Below, piece by piece: positions 1-9,510 of a DNA stretch of 64,000 bases. A model generated the notes under the pieces. The model had not been told where the DNA came from, did not search any database, and worked only from the letters and a program-made list of their open reading frames with translations. The position numbers were made by a program, and so were the translations under genes. The DNA is from Bdellovibrionales bacterium (GTDB lineage: Bacteria; Bdellovibrionota; UBA1018), in NCBI GenBank assembly GCA_016786465.1, contig JAEUWC010000003.1, positions 1 through 64,000 of the forward strand, given 5' to 3'. How positions within the stretch are numbered: the stretch's first letter is position 1; every line of letters begins with the position of its first letter.

Positions 1-58
1 AACTTTGCCCAGCTGACTGGAAAAAAGGTCAGTCGACGATCAAGACCTGATTTTCTAG

Positions 59-1525
59 GTGAAGGTCGCAAAGCCATCAGCTGAAGCGCTTTCCAAGCTA
101 CTTCAAGAAGCGGAAAGCCCCAGCTGGAAAAAAGCACAATGGATCGGACTGCGCGAAGTTTCGGAAACGACGACTTCGCGCAGTGTCCGTGACGGCTTTC
201 CGGAACAAAACCAGGCTTTCTCGTCACGAGGATGGATGGTCGAAGTTCTGGTGCAAGGGCAATTTGCGTACGTAGCAACGCCGGCGCGTTCCGTAGAAAG
301 CCTGCGTGCTGCCGTGGACCGTGCGATGGCTCGGGCCGAATCAGCGTCCCGATACGGCGTTTTCAAGTTCACTGCTGAACAAAGGCCGCCCACGCGTGGC
401 CAGTATCAAAGTCCTTTTTTGAAAGATGCATCAGCCCTTCGCCCTGGGCAGGTGAATGATTTTCTGATCCGCGTTTGCCAGGCGTTGAAGGTATCGCCTG
501 AAATCGTTCGAACTGAAGCGATGCTTCGAATGGTTGAAACGGATTTCGCGTTCGCGTCGACCAACGGGGCCGCTTGGACCCAAAACTTCCTTCTATCGTC
601 CACACATTACGGCGTCGTTTCCCAAAAAGACGGCCAGATTCAGCGAAGGTCCGATAACGGATCTTTTGCGCGGTCCCGCCAAATGGGAATGGAAACCTTG
701 GACGAATCCGACCTGGATCGCGCGCGCGTTGTGGGAAATCAGGCTTTGGAACTTTTGTCGGCACCGAATTGCCCAACGGGCCCGACAGAACTGGTTTTGT
801 CGTCGGATCAAATGATGCTTCAGATTCATGAAAGCATCGGGCACCCGCTAGAAATCGACCGCATCTTGGGCGACGAAAGAAATTACGCGGGATCCAGTTT
901 CGTCAAGCTTTCGGACTTTGGAAAACTTCAATACGGATCCAAACACCTGAATGTCAGTTTTGATCCGGGATATCGGGGCGAATTCGCCAGCTATCGTTTC
1001 GATGATTCCGGCGCCGAAGCTAAGAAAGAATACATCATTCGGGATGGATTGCTTCTTCGGGGACTGGGCGGACTAGAAAGTCAGGCACGTTCAAGTGCCC
1101 CCGGAGTTTCAAATTTCCGATCTTGTTCGTGGAATCGGCCGCCGATCGATCGGATGGCGAATTTGAATCTGGAACCCGGGACGGTGTCTTTTGATCAAAT
1201 CATCGGTTCGATTGATGACGGCGTTTATATGGAATCGAACCTTTCTTGGTCGATTGATGATTATCGAAACAAGTTTCAGTTTGGCTGTGAATACGGGCGC
1301 CGAATTCGTGGCGGAAAGCTTGCGGAAGTCGTCCGTAACCCCAATTACCGCGGTGTCAGTACGCCGTTTTGGAATTCCCTAAAGCAAGTCGGAAATTCGC
1401 AAACGGTTGGGGTCTGGGGAACACCGTACTGCGGAAAAGGCGAACCCAATCAAATCATTCGCGTGGGGCATGCATCGCCGGTTTGTCATTTTTCCGGGGT
1501 CGAAGTCTTTGGCGGTGAAAAATGA
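59..1525 (+). CDS. tldD: TldD-family metalloprotease
   Basis: This is a 488-aa protein of the TldD/PmbA (U62) family. TldD is the catalytic zinc subunit of the TldD-TldE heterodimer, which degrades unfolded or modified peptides in the cytoplasm. The family motif HESIGH (HExxxH) lies at residues 257-262, and a glycine-rich C-terminal domain follows (GVWGTPYCGKGEP region). No signal peptide is seen. The start is a GTG with no good Shine-Dalgarno sequence, so the N-terminus is uncertain. The stop overlaps the next gene's start (ATGA), which gives the usual tldD-tldE pairing and translational coupling. Confidence 0.88.
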   Translation: MKVAKPSAEALSKLLQEAESPSWKKAQWIGLREVSETTTSRSVRDGFPEQNQAFSSRGWMVEVLVQGQFAYVATPARSVESLRAAVDRAMARAESASRYGVFKFTAEQRPPTRGQYQSPFLKDASALRPGQVNDFLIRVCQALKVSPEIVRTEAMLRMVETDFAFASTNGAAWTQNFLLSSTHYGVVSQKDGQIQRRSDNGSFARSRQMGMETLDESDLDRARVVGNQALELLSAPNCPTGPTELVLSSDQMMLQIHESIGHPLEIDRILGDERNYAGSSFVKLSDFGKLQYGSKHLNVSFDPGYRGEFASYRFDDSGAEAKKEYIIRDGLLLRGLGGLESQARSSAPGVSNFRSCSWNRPPIDRMANLNLEPGTVSFDQIIGSIDDGVYMESNLSWSIDDYRNKFQFGCEYGRRIRGGKLAEVVRNPNYRGVSTPFWNSLKQVGNSQTVGVWGTPYCGKGEPNQIIRVGHASPVCHFSGVEVFGGEK

Positions 1526-2886
1526 TTCGCCACGAAGATTTTCAGCAGATCAGTCGCGAACTTTTCAAAGGCTTGGACACCAATTTGATTCTGACACTGA
1601 ATCTGACTGCCGAAGAAACCGATTTTTCGCGCTGGAACGATTCGCGCGTGCGCCAGACGGGTACCGTTTCTGACCGATCGCTTTCATTGTCGCTGATGCA
1701 GGTCGAAAAAGAAGCGGGGGCTTTAAGGCTTCGGCGGTCAGAAAAAGTCGTTTCTTTGTCGGGCGATTTTCAACAGGACATCAATGACCTAAAGGCAAAC
1801 CTTTCGGACCTTTCAAAAGAAGTTTCAGAATTGCCTGTGGATCCGTTTCTGACGGTGCCGGAAAATTTTGGAAGCAGCCGAAAAGTTTTCAACGGAAAGC
1901 TTCCGGAAGACACCGGCGCTGCTTTAGGGAAAATTTTTGCTTCATCCCCAAACGCTCCACTGACGGGAATTTTTTCAAGCGGAAGGATGATCCGCGCCAA
2001 TTCCAGTTCACTGGGACAGGACCATTGGTTTGAAACGGATCTTTCGCATTTTGATTTTTCTTTAGTGAAGTCGGATCCGCAGGGTCAAGCCCGCGCCGTG
2101 AAGTTAGATTGGGCGGGGGGAATTTTTGATCCCTTGGCTGTTCAGGCTGAAATTCATGAAGCCGCGCAGAAGATGGATCTGATGATGCGCCCAAAGAAAA
2201 AGATTCGACCTGGGGCCTATCGCACCTATTTGACCGCAGCTTCAGTCGCAGAAATTACGGGCATGATCGCAGGCATCTTCGGAGAATCTGCGGTTCGCAA
2301 AATGGGAAGCCCTGCAAGACTTCTTCGTTCGGGTGAAGCCCTGCTTTCGGAAAAAGTGACGATTCATGAAGATCTTTCCATGGGGTCAGTGCCTGTCTTT
2401 AACTTTGCGGGTGAAAAAGGGCACGACCTGACCACAGTGGTTCGATCGGGGCGCTTCAGCGAATCCTTGGTGTCGCGATCGTCAGCAACGGAATTCGGAA
2501 TTCTTTCAAACGCGGCAGCTGAATCCGAAGCAATTCGTGCTGTACGACTTGAAGGCGGAAGTCTTTTTGAAAAAGACGCGATCGCGAAGCTAGGTGAAGG
2601 GCTGTATCTTTCGAATCTTCATTACTTGAACTATTCCGACTTCAGCGCGGGACGCCTGACGGGGATGACTCGTTACGCTTGTTTCTGGGTCGAAAACGGA
2701 AAGCTTTCGGCGCCGATCGAAGACCTTCGTTGGGATGACAGCATTTTCCGTTTTTTGGGTTCGGAATTGGAAGACCTGACCCGGGAAGTGCGTTTTCTTC
2801 CAAACGGATCAACCTACGAGTTCCGTCAATTGGGCGGCGCTCACGTTCCCGGTGCGTTACTGAAGTCCTTCCAGTACGTCTTGTAA
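1522..2886 (+). CDS. pmbA: TldE/PmbA-family protein, partner of TldD
   Basis: This 454-aa protein is the non-catalytic partner type of the TldD/TldE pair. It follows tldD with a 4-base ATGA overlap and is about the normal length for PmbA. It lacks the HExxxH zinc motif, as TldE subunits do. The family C-terminal region includes a segment around LEGGSLFEKD and LGEGLYLSNLHYLNYSD, which resembles the PmbA substrate-cleft region. The assignment rests on gene order plus overall family resemblance. The TldD-TldE complex is known to process peptides such as microcin B17 and CcdA; the substrate here is unknown. Confidence 0.82.
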   Translation: MIRHEDFQQISRELFKGLDTNLILTLNLTAEETDFSRWNDSRVRQTGTVSDRSLSLSLMQVEKEAGALRLRRSEKVVSLSGDFQQDINDLKANLSDLSKEVSELPVDPFLTVPENFGSSRKVFNGKLPEDTGAALGKIFASSPNAPLTGIFSSGRMIRANSSSLGQDHWFETDLSHFDFSLVKSDPQGQARAVKLDWAGGIFDPLAVQAEIHEAAQKMDLMMRPKKKIRPGAYRTYLTAASVAEITGMIAGIFGESAVRKMGSPARLLRSGEALLSEKVTIHEDLSMGSVPVFNFAGEKGHDLTTVVRSGRFSESLVSRSSATEFGILSNAAAESEAIRAVRLEGGSLFEKDAIAKLGEGLYLSNLHYLNYSDFSAGRLTGMTRYACFWVENGKLSAPIEDLRWDDSIFRFLGSELEDLTREVRFLPNGSTYEFRQLGGAHVPGALLKSFQYVL

Positions 2887-3059
2887 GTTCTTCGTCTAAA
2901 ATCAGTGACTTAAAGCGCCGTCAAAAAGCAGTCGCGATCGGCATTTTTGGCCGCATTTTAGGATCAGATCAGGACTCAATCTTTCCTTGAGTTAGCCGAA
3001 AAGATTCATAAGAATTGTTTTAACAGAGTCGTTCAATACATACGGGGAGATCGTTATCC

Positions 3060-3902
3060 ATGAATCTTTTTAAGTCAGTCAGTTTAAGTCTTGGGGCTGC
3101 CCTTCTAGTCGCAACCGCATCTTTTAGCGGTTGTGCAACGGGTGGAAAAACGGCGGGTCGTTCGGTAGCTAACGTCAGCGCACTGGCTACGTTTGCGGAA
3201 ACGGTCGCTGCACGCACCGGAGCATCGGCTGCGACTGTCGAAGCAGCCGCACAAAGTTACATTTCGACGACCTTCTTGGCCGGCGCTGCTTTCAGTTCTT
3301 TGAGCGCTGCTGACCAAACCAAGTACGTCAATTCAATGCTTGCGAATTTGAAAGCCGGCGACAGCAAGCTAGCAGCTGCTTTGGGCCTAACGGGCTTGAA
3401 GAAGGCCGAATTCGTTACCTTGGCTGCTGAAATCGCAGCAAAAGGTGAATCAGTCGGTTCGACTGGCGCAACCGGTTACGGCAAAGGCGAAGTCGATCCT
3501 GACGTTGCTGCTGCTGTGAACAAGATCAGCGACAAGTCGCTTCGTCAGCGCTACCGCTTGGCTGCAAACAACATTCAGGCTTTGGCAAACGACCCTGAAA
3601 TTTTCCCGATCCTAAAAGAAGTCGTGATCGAAGGCGCAGGTTTTTCAGCAGAAGCTCAACAGGCTTTGTTGGGCGAATTGAACTGCGTCGCTGATCGCCG
3701 TCTTGCAGGTAAGGCGGAATTGGTGAACGGACGCGAGATCATCAAGAAAGTCCGTCAGGCCATCCGTGGAACCGGCGTTTCGATCCAACAAGTGGCACAG
3801 GCTTGGGACCAAGCATCGGTCGAAGTGATCGGACGTTCGACCCGTAAGAATCTTCGTACCCCTTGCGACTTTATCGATGAAAAAGTCGCATTGGCTCCGT
3901 AA
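3060..3902 (+). CDS. Putative lipoprotein, alanine-rich, unknown function
   Basis: This 280-aa protein has a typical lipoprotein signal peptide: a charged start, a hydrophobic run LGAALLVATASF, and a lipobox-like SFSGC with Cys at residue 25. The mature part is alanine-rich and probably helical, with no recognised catalytic motif. A purine-rich Shine-Dalgarno (GGGGAGA) sits about 9 bp before the ATG. The gene is monocistronic: 170 bp of non-coding DNA precede it and a strong intrinsic terminator follows. No function is assigned. Confidence 0.8.
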   Translation: MNLFKSVSLSLGAALLVATASFSGCATGGKTAGRSVANVSALATFAETVAARTGASAATVEAAAQSYISTTFLAGAAFSSLSAADQTKYVNSMLANLKAGDSKLAAALGLTGLKKAEFVTLAAEIAAKGESVGSTGATGYGKGEVDPDVAAAVNKISDKSLRQRYRLAANNIQALANDPEIFPILKEVVIEGAGFSAEAQQALLGELNCVADRRLAGKAELVNGREIIKKVRQAIRGTGVSIQQVAQAWDQASVEVIGRSTRKNLRTPCDFIDEKVALAP

Positions 3903-3935
3903 TTCGACCAGTCGTTTAGCGAAGTAACCCGTATG

Positions 3936-3970
3936 AAGGCCCCGAAGACATCTTCGGGGCCTTTTCTTTT
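3936..3970 (+). terminator. Rho-independent terminator
   Basis: A 13-bp perfect stem (AAGGCCCCGAAGA / TCTTCGGGGCCTT) with a 2-nt loop is followed by TTCTTTT. It lies 33 bp after the lipoprotein stop and should end its transcript. Confidence 0.9.
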
Positions 3971-4131
3971 GCCCTGTCAAACCCCTAGACAGCTGTTCAC
4001 ACCCCCTTCGCCAAGCCTTCCTTTCTTCGGTTTTGGTACGTATAAGTACTTGAAATAAAAGCTAAAAAAGTTCGAATCTTGGGCCCTGGTTTGGAACGCT
4101 CCGTGCATCCTTAGGTTCCCAAGAGAGATCG

Positions 4132-7100
4132 ATGAAACTGAAGTGGTCGTTTCGCCATTACCTTTTGAGCACCCTCGCCTGCCTGGGAATGTCCCAAGCC
4201 TGGAGCGACAAAGTTCACCCATTGGTGGAAACCGCCATGGTCATTAGTGCCGGCCTGTCCGAGCAAGAAGGACGCTACTGGCAGTATCCCGAGAATCTGC
4301 GACTGAACCCACGACTTCCCGAATTCTTTCGCGCACGACAGGTTCAAGAGCTTCAGGAACAGATCGACGAAGAACTGAGCAAATCCAAAGAAAAGATCAC
4401 CTACAAAGTCACTGAGCAGGATCTGACCGTTTTTGAAGATCGTTCGGCGGGTGGATTGGGCCTAGAAGGGGTGCGTCGCCTTTTGATGAGCCTCAGGCAG
4501 GCCATTCACAAGCATTCCGAAAGCGTCACGTCCAAGAGCTCGGACCTGGGGCTTGCCCCTTTGGTTCGGGCATCCGTCATTTACATGGGGATGCTGTACC
4601 GAATGCATCTTCTCTTTGCCCGTGCTGCTTACAACACCGTTCAGATGGATCTGGATCCGGAAGATATTCGTGGAAAAATGTCGCCACAGATTCTGCAATT
4701 CAGCTGGGAACAACTGGACGCTAGCTTGGTGGTTTCTCGCCGGGCAGGTCTGCTTTTGATCGGAGAACTTGCTGAATTCAAGGTGCCTACGAAAGCGCGC
4801 CACTTGAACAACGGCGACAGTCCGAATCTGGATATTGAATTCGTATTAACGGAAGAACAAAAACAGTTTGCGGAATTCCTGGTTCTTTCAAGGGACCCGT
4901 CGGACTGGACATTGGATTTTTTGAATTCAAGAACGGGAACCGGAAAGTACAACACCGAAGAAATGAGCCGGGATCAGAATCTTTATTCTTTCCGGACGCC
5001 GGAAGCCTATGCGCGAATTCTTCAATTCGTTGCGATTCGAGAATCCTTGATCAATCGATATTCGCTGAATCGGATGTTTGAAACACCGGTCGCGGAAAAA
5101 TCGGTTCAGTACTGTGGCCCCGGTTTCCTGTCTTTGCGTCCTGAAGAAGGTCTGGTTCGAAAAAGCGCTGCTTATCAGGAATTGGCCGCCAACGATCGCT
5201 GGAACGTCTTTAATGAAAAGCTTCCGGACCTGAACAAACTGGTTAGCGACCGCCCGATCTTCAGCCCGCAGCAGTCTGGAAAGCTGATCGTCGATTTTGC
5301 GGCTTTGCACCAAAAAGAAATCAGTCTTGAAGATCAAGACACCTACGACATGGAACTTCTGGCCATTGGACAAAAGAACGTTCAGGTCGAAAACGCCCTT
5401 TTCGATGACAAGCGCGAAAGTATCGTGAAGCTCAGTTCCCTGAATGGCGACAACTTGGAAACGGATTTGGTCGCCCAACGCTTGGCCAATATTGCTTTTC
5501 GTTTTCGCGCTGATGCCCATAAAAAGGTGATTCGAGAGAACTTGATGAAGGATACGCCTGCATTGAAGGCGCAGGATATCGATGCGTTTTTGGACAAGGC
5601 CCTGAAAAAGAAAAAGGCAGGGTACATCGCGGCATTGAAGGAAGCATTGAAAGCACCGTTGGCTGAAATGAGCAAGCAGACCAGTCCAAAGCAGATTGCA
5701 ACCGAAGCTTACGAAAGCAAAATCAATCAGCTTCGCAAGGCGCTAGCGGCATCCGGGCCAGCGGCGTGGGAATTGATGAAGATCAAAAGCATGAGCGTGT
5801 CGGACAAAAGAAAGCCGGTATCGGCCTTGTACCGAAACCAGATCAATGATCCGGCGTTTTTGAAAATGTTCTTCGATGCAAAGAAGAATGACCACGAAGT
5901 ATTCGCCAAAGCGTGGAGGCACAAAGAAATCGTCGCCGAAGTCGATGCATTTTTTGGAGAAATCACGCGCCGCTTTGAAAATGCGCCTGAACCGGATCCA
6001 TCGACTGGGGTGGAAAAATTGGCCCAAGTCGTTTCAGAAGTGGCCACTGAATATGCGAATCAGTATCCCTATGACCGCATCGGTGTTCAGCTTAAAGAAG
6101 CCAGCTATGTGAAGGTCGACGGCGTTCGGGTCGAAAATCCGAAGCTGACCGCTTACGATAAGCGCAAGATTTACACGATGGAAGAGGGCTTTGACGCCGT
6201 ATTCAAGGCGTTGAATATCTTGCCCCGCAAAGTCAGCAAGGAAATCGAAGTGTATGATCCGAAGCTGAAGAAGAACGTGAAAAAGTGGAATGAAAGCTGG
6301 GCTGTGAACATCAAGAAGAACGCAGCGTTCACGCCGACCTATAATGATCACGAACTTCTGAACAGCTTTATCGTTGCATTGGCAGAAAAAGGAAACGTTC
6401 TTCTTGGATCGACTTGGCAGGTAAACCCTTATCAGAACCCGTATCTGAGCGATGAAGGCCCGTCGCAGTACTATGGATGGGGCCGCCGCAGTCACTATGA
6501 AATGCGAGACCATTCAGTGGTTCAGCAAGTCGGAATCTTTGCTTATAATCCAAACACCGGCGCGCTGGACGACGCAGTGGTTCGCCGAATATTGAAGACT
6601 GCTTTGAAAAAAGCGCATACGGCTGCAGGTGGTTTGGTTGAAGATTTCTGCGGAATCAATCCGTTGATGTACGCAACAAGTGATCAGTTCGGAAAACTTT
6701 TTCACGCAATGTCCGGAACTCGCGCAGCCTTGGCCAATGGCAACCGCGAAATCACGATGATGGATATGGAAATGTCGAAGCACTTTCGCACCACTGCTGA
6801 AAAGATTCAGCAGGATATCATTGCGCCGATGTACGGAAATATCGGGATGCTTCTTTTGGTTGGAATTGCAATCGGACTTTTGACTCCGGTCGTTCCGATG
6901 TTGGCCCCGCTAGCGGCGGCATTTACGTGGTCTACGGCCAGCGGTGTGATCCTGAATTCATCTTTCGTGGCCATGGCGACGCTGAACTTAGCTTTTAATA
7001 CGACGACTAAGCTGATCGATGCCCCTGCGCGTGCGGCTTACACGACCCAAGTCGCGCAGTCTCAGGTCGGCGACGGCGAAACGATTTCCAGCTGGTCGGC

Positions 7101-7389
7101 GGTTCGAGCCGAACGTGCGCAAGTTGAAAAAGGCGTGAAGACCTGGGCGATCACGTCGATCATGGAAGTTTATGCGGTGGCATCGATGGGACCCAAAGCT
7201 TTGTCTGCTTTGAAAAAACTTTTTCCTGCCCCGACTCAGGTCACGTTTTCGGTTCAGCCCGGGCCCGTGGTCGGTGGCGTTTCAGATTATTCGGGATACC
7301 GAGTGACATCCAAACTGGAAGACAAGCTCAAGGCCTTTGGTGGTTACATCAAGCGTTTAGGCAAACCGAAACCGAATCCAGGCTACTAG
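4132..7389 (+). CDS. Large exported protein of unknown function (1085 aa)
   Basis: A signal peptide is clear (residues 1-25, KLKWSFRHYLLSTLACLG then AWS). The protein is mostly charged and helical. Near the C-terminus, around residues 900-960, are two hydrophobic stretches (MLLLVGIAIGLLTPVVPMLAPLAAAF and a second alanine-rich one), so the C-terminus may be membrane-anchored. AAGAGAGA a few bases before the ATG can serve as ribosome binding site. No known domain is recognised. Its end overlaps the convergent chrA gene by 33 bp. Other exported proteins in this window (9511-10701, 28267-29595) also combine a signal peptide with late membrane segments, but I cannot show homology. Confidence 0.8.
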   Translation: MKLKWSFRHYLLSTLACLGMSQAWSDKVHPLVETAMVISAGLSEQEGRYWQYPENLRLNPRLPEFFRARQVQELQEQIDEELSKSKEKITYKVTEQDLTVFEDRSAGGLGLEGVRRLLMSLRQAIHKHSESVTSKSSDLGLAPLVRASVIYMGMLYRMHLLFARAAYNTVQMDLDPEDIRGKMSPQILQFSWEQLDASLVVSRRAGLLLIGELAEFKVPTKARHLNNGDSPNLDIEFVLTEEQKQFAEFLVLSRDPSDWTLDFLNSRTGTGKYNTEEMSRDQNLYSFRTPEAYARILQFVAIRESLINRYSLNRMFETPVAEKSVQYCGPGFLSLRPEEGLVRKSAAYQELAANDRWNVFNEKLPDLNKLVSDRPIFSPQQSGKLIVDFAALHQKEISLEDQDTYDMELLAIGQKNVQVENALFDDKRESIVKLSSLNGDNLETDLVAQRLANIAFRFRADAHKKVIRENLMKDTPALKAQDIDAFLDKALKKKKAGYIAALKEALKAPLAEMSKQTSPKQIATEAYESKINQLRKALAASGPAAWELMKIKSMSVSDKRKPVSALYRNQINDPAFLKMFFDAKKNDHEVFAKAWRHKEIVAEVDAFFGEITRRFENAPEPDPSTGVEKLAQVVSEVATEYANQYPYDRIGVQLKEASYVKVDGVRVENPKLTAYDKRKIYTMEEGFDAVFKALNILPRKVSKEIEVYDPKLKKNVKKWNESWAVNIKKNAAFTPTYNDHELLNSFIVALAEKGNVLLGSTWQVNPYQNPYLSDEGPSQYYGWGRRSHYEMRDHSVVQQVGIFAYNPNTGALDDAVVRRILKTALKKAHTAAGGLVEDFCGINPLMYATSDQFGKLFHAMSGTRAALANGNREITMMDMEMSKHFRTTAEKIQQDIIAPMYGNIGMLLLVGIAIGLLTPVVPMLAPLAAAFTWSTASGVILNSSFVAMATLNLAFNTTTKLIDAPARAAYTTQVAQSQVGDGETISSWSAVRAERAQVEKGVKTWAITSIMEVYAVASMGPKALSALKKLFPAPTQVTFSVQPGPVVGGVSDYSGYRVTSKLEDKLKAFGGYIKRLGKPKPNPGY

Positions 7390-8442
7390 TCCGCCGATTC
7401 CGACGGTTGCCCAGCTGGGAAGTCGAAGGGATGCCGCAGTTAAAAGGGCCAGCACCACGGCCTTGTCGATCGACTGTATCGAAAACGTCGTCAATTGCCA
7501 CCAGGTCGCCAAGATGGATCCGATCACTGCTGGAATCGCGCCGCTGGTGAAAGCGGCAAAAGCGGGCTTTCCGCTAACACGGTCCCAGATCCTAGGAGCA
7601 ATCACCAACATCAAGATGAAAGCGGGAAGAAAAATGCCCAGGGTTGCTACACATGCTCCGACCCAGCCCGCCACTTGATATCCTAAGAAAGTGGTCGTGA
7701 TGATCACCGGGCCAGGCGTAATCTGACCCAAAACCAAGCCGTCCAAGAACGTGGACCTGGAAAGCCACTGGGTTTTCTGAACAAATTCGCCTTCAAGCAA
7801 AGGCACGATGGCTAGACCCGTTCCAAACGTGAATGCGCCTGCCTTGATGCAAATCCAAAAAAGGGTCAACACCATCCACGGATCGGTTCGCAGAAATTTT
7901 CGTCGAACCAGGTAAGAAACCAGCATGAAGATTCCAGACCCGACGATCAAGGCGGGTTCGTGACTGGGGTAGCGACTGATCCAGTAAAAGGCGATCGCGC
8001 CAATAGTCCAAGAAGTCGGACTTTTGATTTCTGGCTTGGCCATGCGCAAGGCCGAAACCAAAATCAGGGCCAATGCACCGATTTGAAGTCCGTGTACCGT
8101 TTCCTGAATCAGGGGTTGCGAGATGAACCCAGGGGGAAGCGAACTGTAACCAGCGCTCAGCGCTAGCATCAAAAAAAACGCCGGAAGGAAGTAGGCTAAA
8201 CCAGCAGCCAAACCCCCCGCTGTGCCGGCGCGAAGTCTTCCCACTTGAATCGAAACCAAGGCACCGACGGGTCCGGGCAAGGCTTTGCAAACGGCGGTGA
8301 TTTCTGAAAATTTTGCTGCTGGCAGCCATTTCAGTTTTTTGACGGTTTCTTGCTCGATCATGGCGATCAAGGCCAGGGGGCCGCCAAACCCCACGGCACC
8401 GATTTTCACAAAAACGGTGAAGACTTCCCGAAATCCCGACAT
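7357..8442 (-). CDS. chrA: ChrA-type chromate transporter
   Basis: This 361-aa integral membrane protein of the CHR family is the long form, with two homologous halves. The first half starts with the family signature around FVKIGAVGFGGPLALI and has the conserved ALPGPVGA loop. The second half repeats the pattern at IKAGAFTFGTGLAIVPLLEGEFV and QITPGPVIITTTFLGYQ. The family exports chromate, probably in exchange for sulfate or with protons. I chose the ATG at 8442 because the frame upstream of it codes for an unlikely polar sequence. The 3' end overlaps the convergent 1085-aa gene, so one transcript may affect the other. Confidence 0.88.
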   Translation of the reverse strand: MSGFREVFTVFVKIGAVGFGGPLALIAMIEQETVKKLKWLPAAKFSEITAVCKALPGPVGALVSIQVGRLRAGTAGGLAAGLAYFLPAFFLMLALSAGYSSLPPGFISQPLIQETVHGLQIGALALILVSALRMAKPEIKSPTSWTIGAIAFYWISRYPSHEPALIVGSGIFMLVSYLVRRKFLRTDPWMVLTLFWICIKAGAFTFGTGLAIVPLLEGEFVQKTQWLSRSTFLDGLVLGQITPGPVIITTTFLGYQVAGWVGACVATLGIFLPAFILMLVIAPRIWDRVSGKPAFAAFTSGAIPAVIGSILATWWQLTTFSIQSIDKAVVLALLTAASLRLPSWATVGIGGLVAWIRFRFA

Positions 8443-8517
8443 ACCCGCATATTGCCACAGGAATTTGTATGAAGTGATTGAAATGAAAAGATTTCTAAGA
8501 GACCATTGCACTAAGTC

Positions 8518-9465
8518 ATGGTGCGGATCGCAGCTACTTCCGGAAGGGTCCTTGCGGCATTGTTGGCCGTTCAACTTCTTTTCGGAATCAACTATGTGGT
8601 TTCCAAGTTCGTGCTTCACGCGTTCCCGCCGCTGGTCTGGGCCAGTGGGCGGATCATCATTGCGTCGATCATCATGCTTGCGGTCGCACTTTTGCTTCGA
8701 CGCAAGCACCCTAAACCCGACAGAAAATTTTTCGTCCCGCTGATTTTTTTCGCGCTTTTGGGAACGGTGATCAATCAAGCGTCTTTCTTGGTGGGCTTGA
8801 ATTACACGACGTCGACCAATTCAGCGATTCTGAACACTTTGATTCCGATTTTTACTTTGTTGATCGTCACTTTGCGCGGTCAAGAACCTGCGACGCCCCG
8901 ACGTGTTTTGGGATTTGTCAGCGCGTTCGTCGGCGTTTTGATCATGCGACGGGTGGAAGAATTCACCTTGTCGAATACGACCTGGATTGGCGACCTTCTG
9001 ACCATTTTGAATTGCTTAAGCTATGCGATCTTTCTTTCTTACGGAAAGAAGTTTTTGGAAAAGCATGACCCGATTTGGACTACGACGTGGCTATTCTTTT
9101 ACGGTTCGATTGGTCTGACGCTTTTGGCGATTCCGGATTATTCACGCTTCCACATGCCGGTGATCAATTCGCAGCTGGCTTGGGCGATGGTTTTCGCAAT
9201 CGTGGGCGCCACTTTATTGACGTATTTCCTGAATTTCTGGGCTTTGGCGAACGCGAAGTCTTCGATGGTCGCCTTGTTCATTTATTTGCAACCTGTGGTC
9301 GCAAGCTTCATTGCATGGATTTGGATGAATGAAACCGTAGGCGCGCGCACTGTTCTAGCTAGCCTTTTCATTCTGATCGGATTTGTGATGGCGCTTAGCC
9401 CCGAAAAACGCTGGTACGAGGTCCTATTGGGCCTAGGGCGCGCGTTTAAACCAACCAAAATCTAG
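8518..9465 (+). CDS. EamA/DMT-superfamily transporter
   Basis: This 315-aa protein has about ten hydrophobic segments and the two-fold EamA repeat. The first repeat begins at LLAVQLLFGINYVVSK, with the conserved NYTTSTNSAILNTLIPIFTLL region at residues 94-116. The second repeat ends with YLQPVVASFIAWIWMNE, the usual P..a.l.a..fl.E signature. Members export amino acids, nucleosides or other metabolites, and the substrate cannot be told here. The gene is divergent from chrA, with 75 bp between the starts. Confidence 0.85.
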   Translation: MVRIAATSGRVLAALLAVQLLFGINYVVSKFVLHAFPPLVWASGRIIIASIIMLAVALLLRRKHPKPDRKFFVPLIFFALLGTVINQASFLVGLNYTTSTNSAILNTLIPIFTLLIVTLRGQEPATPRRVLGFVSAFVGVLIMRRVEEFTLSNTTWIGDLLTILNCLSYAIFLSYGKKFLEKHDPIWTTTWLFFYGSIGLTLLAIPDYSRFHMPVINSQLAWAMVFAIVGATLLTYFLNFWALANAKSSMVALFIYLQPVVASFIAWIWMNETVGARTVLASLFILIGFVMALSPEKRWYEVLLGLGRAFKPTKI

Positions 9466-9510
9466 TCGGATTTACTGAACTTTTTCGATCGAGCACCGAA
9501 AAGTAAAGAG

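Noticed and set aside
1-81. Open frame at the window start that could be the 3' end of an upstream gene.
   Set aside because: Frame 1 runs to a TGA at 79-81 and frame 3 to a TGA at 48-50. Neither 15-27-residue fragment has a recognisable family, and there is not enough sequence to choose.
8443-8778. N-terminal extension of the chrA frame.
   Set aside because: The extra 112 residues are polar, overlap the divergent EamA gene and are not found in CHR-family proteins.
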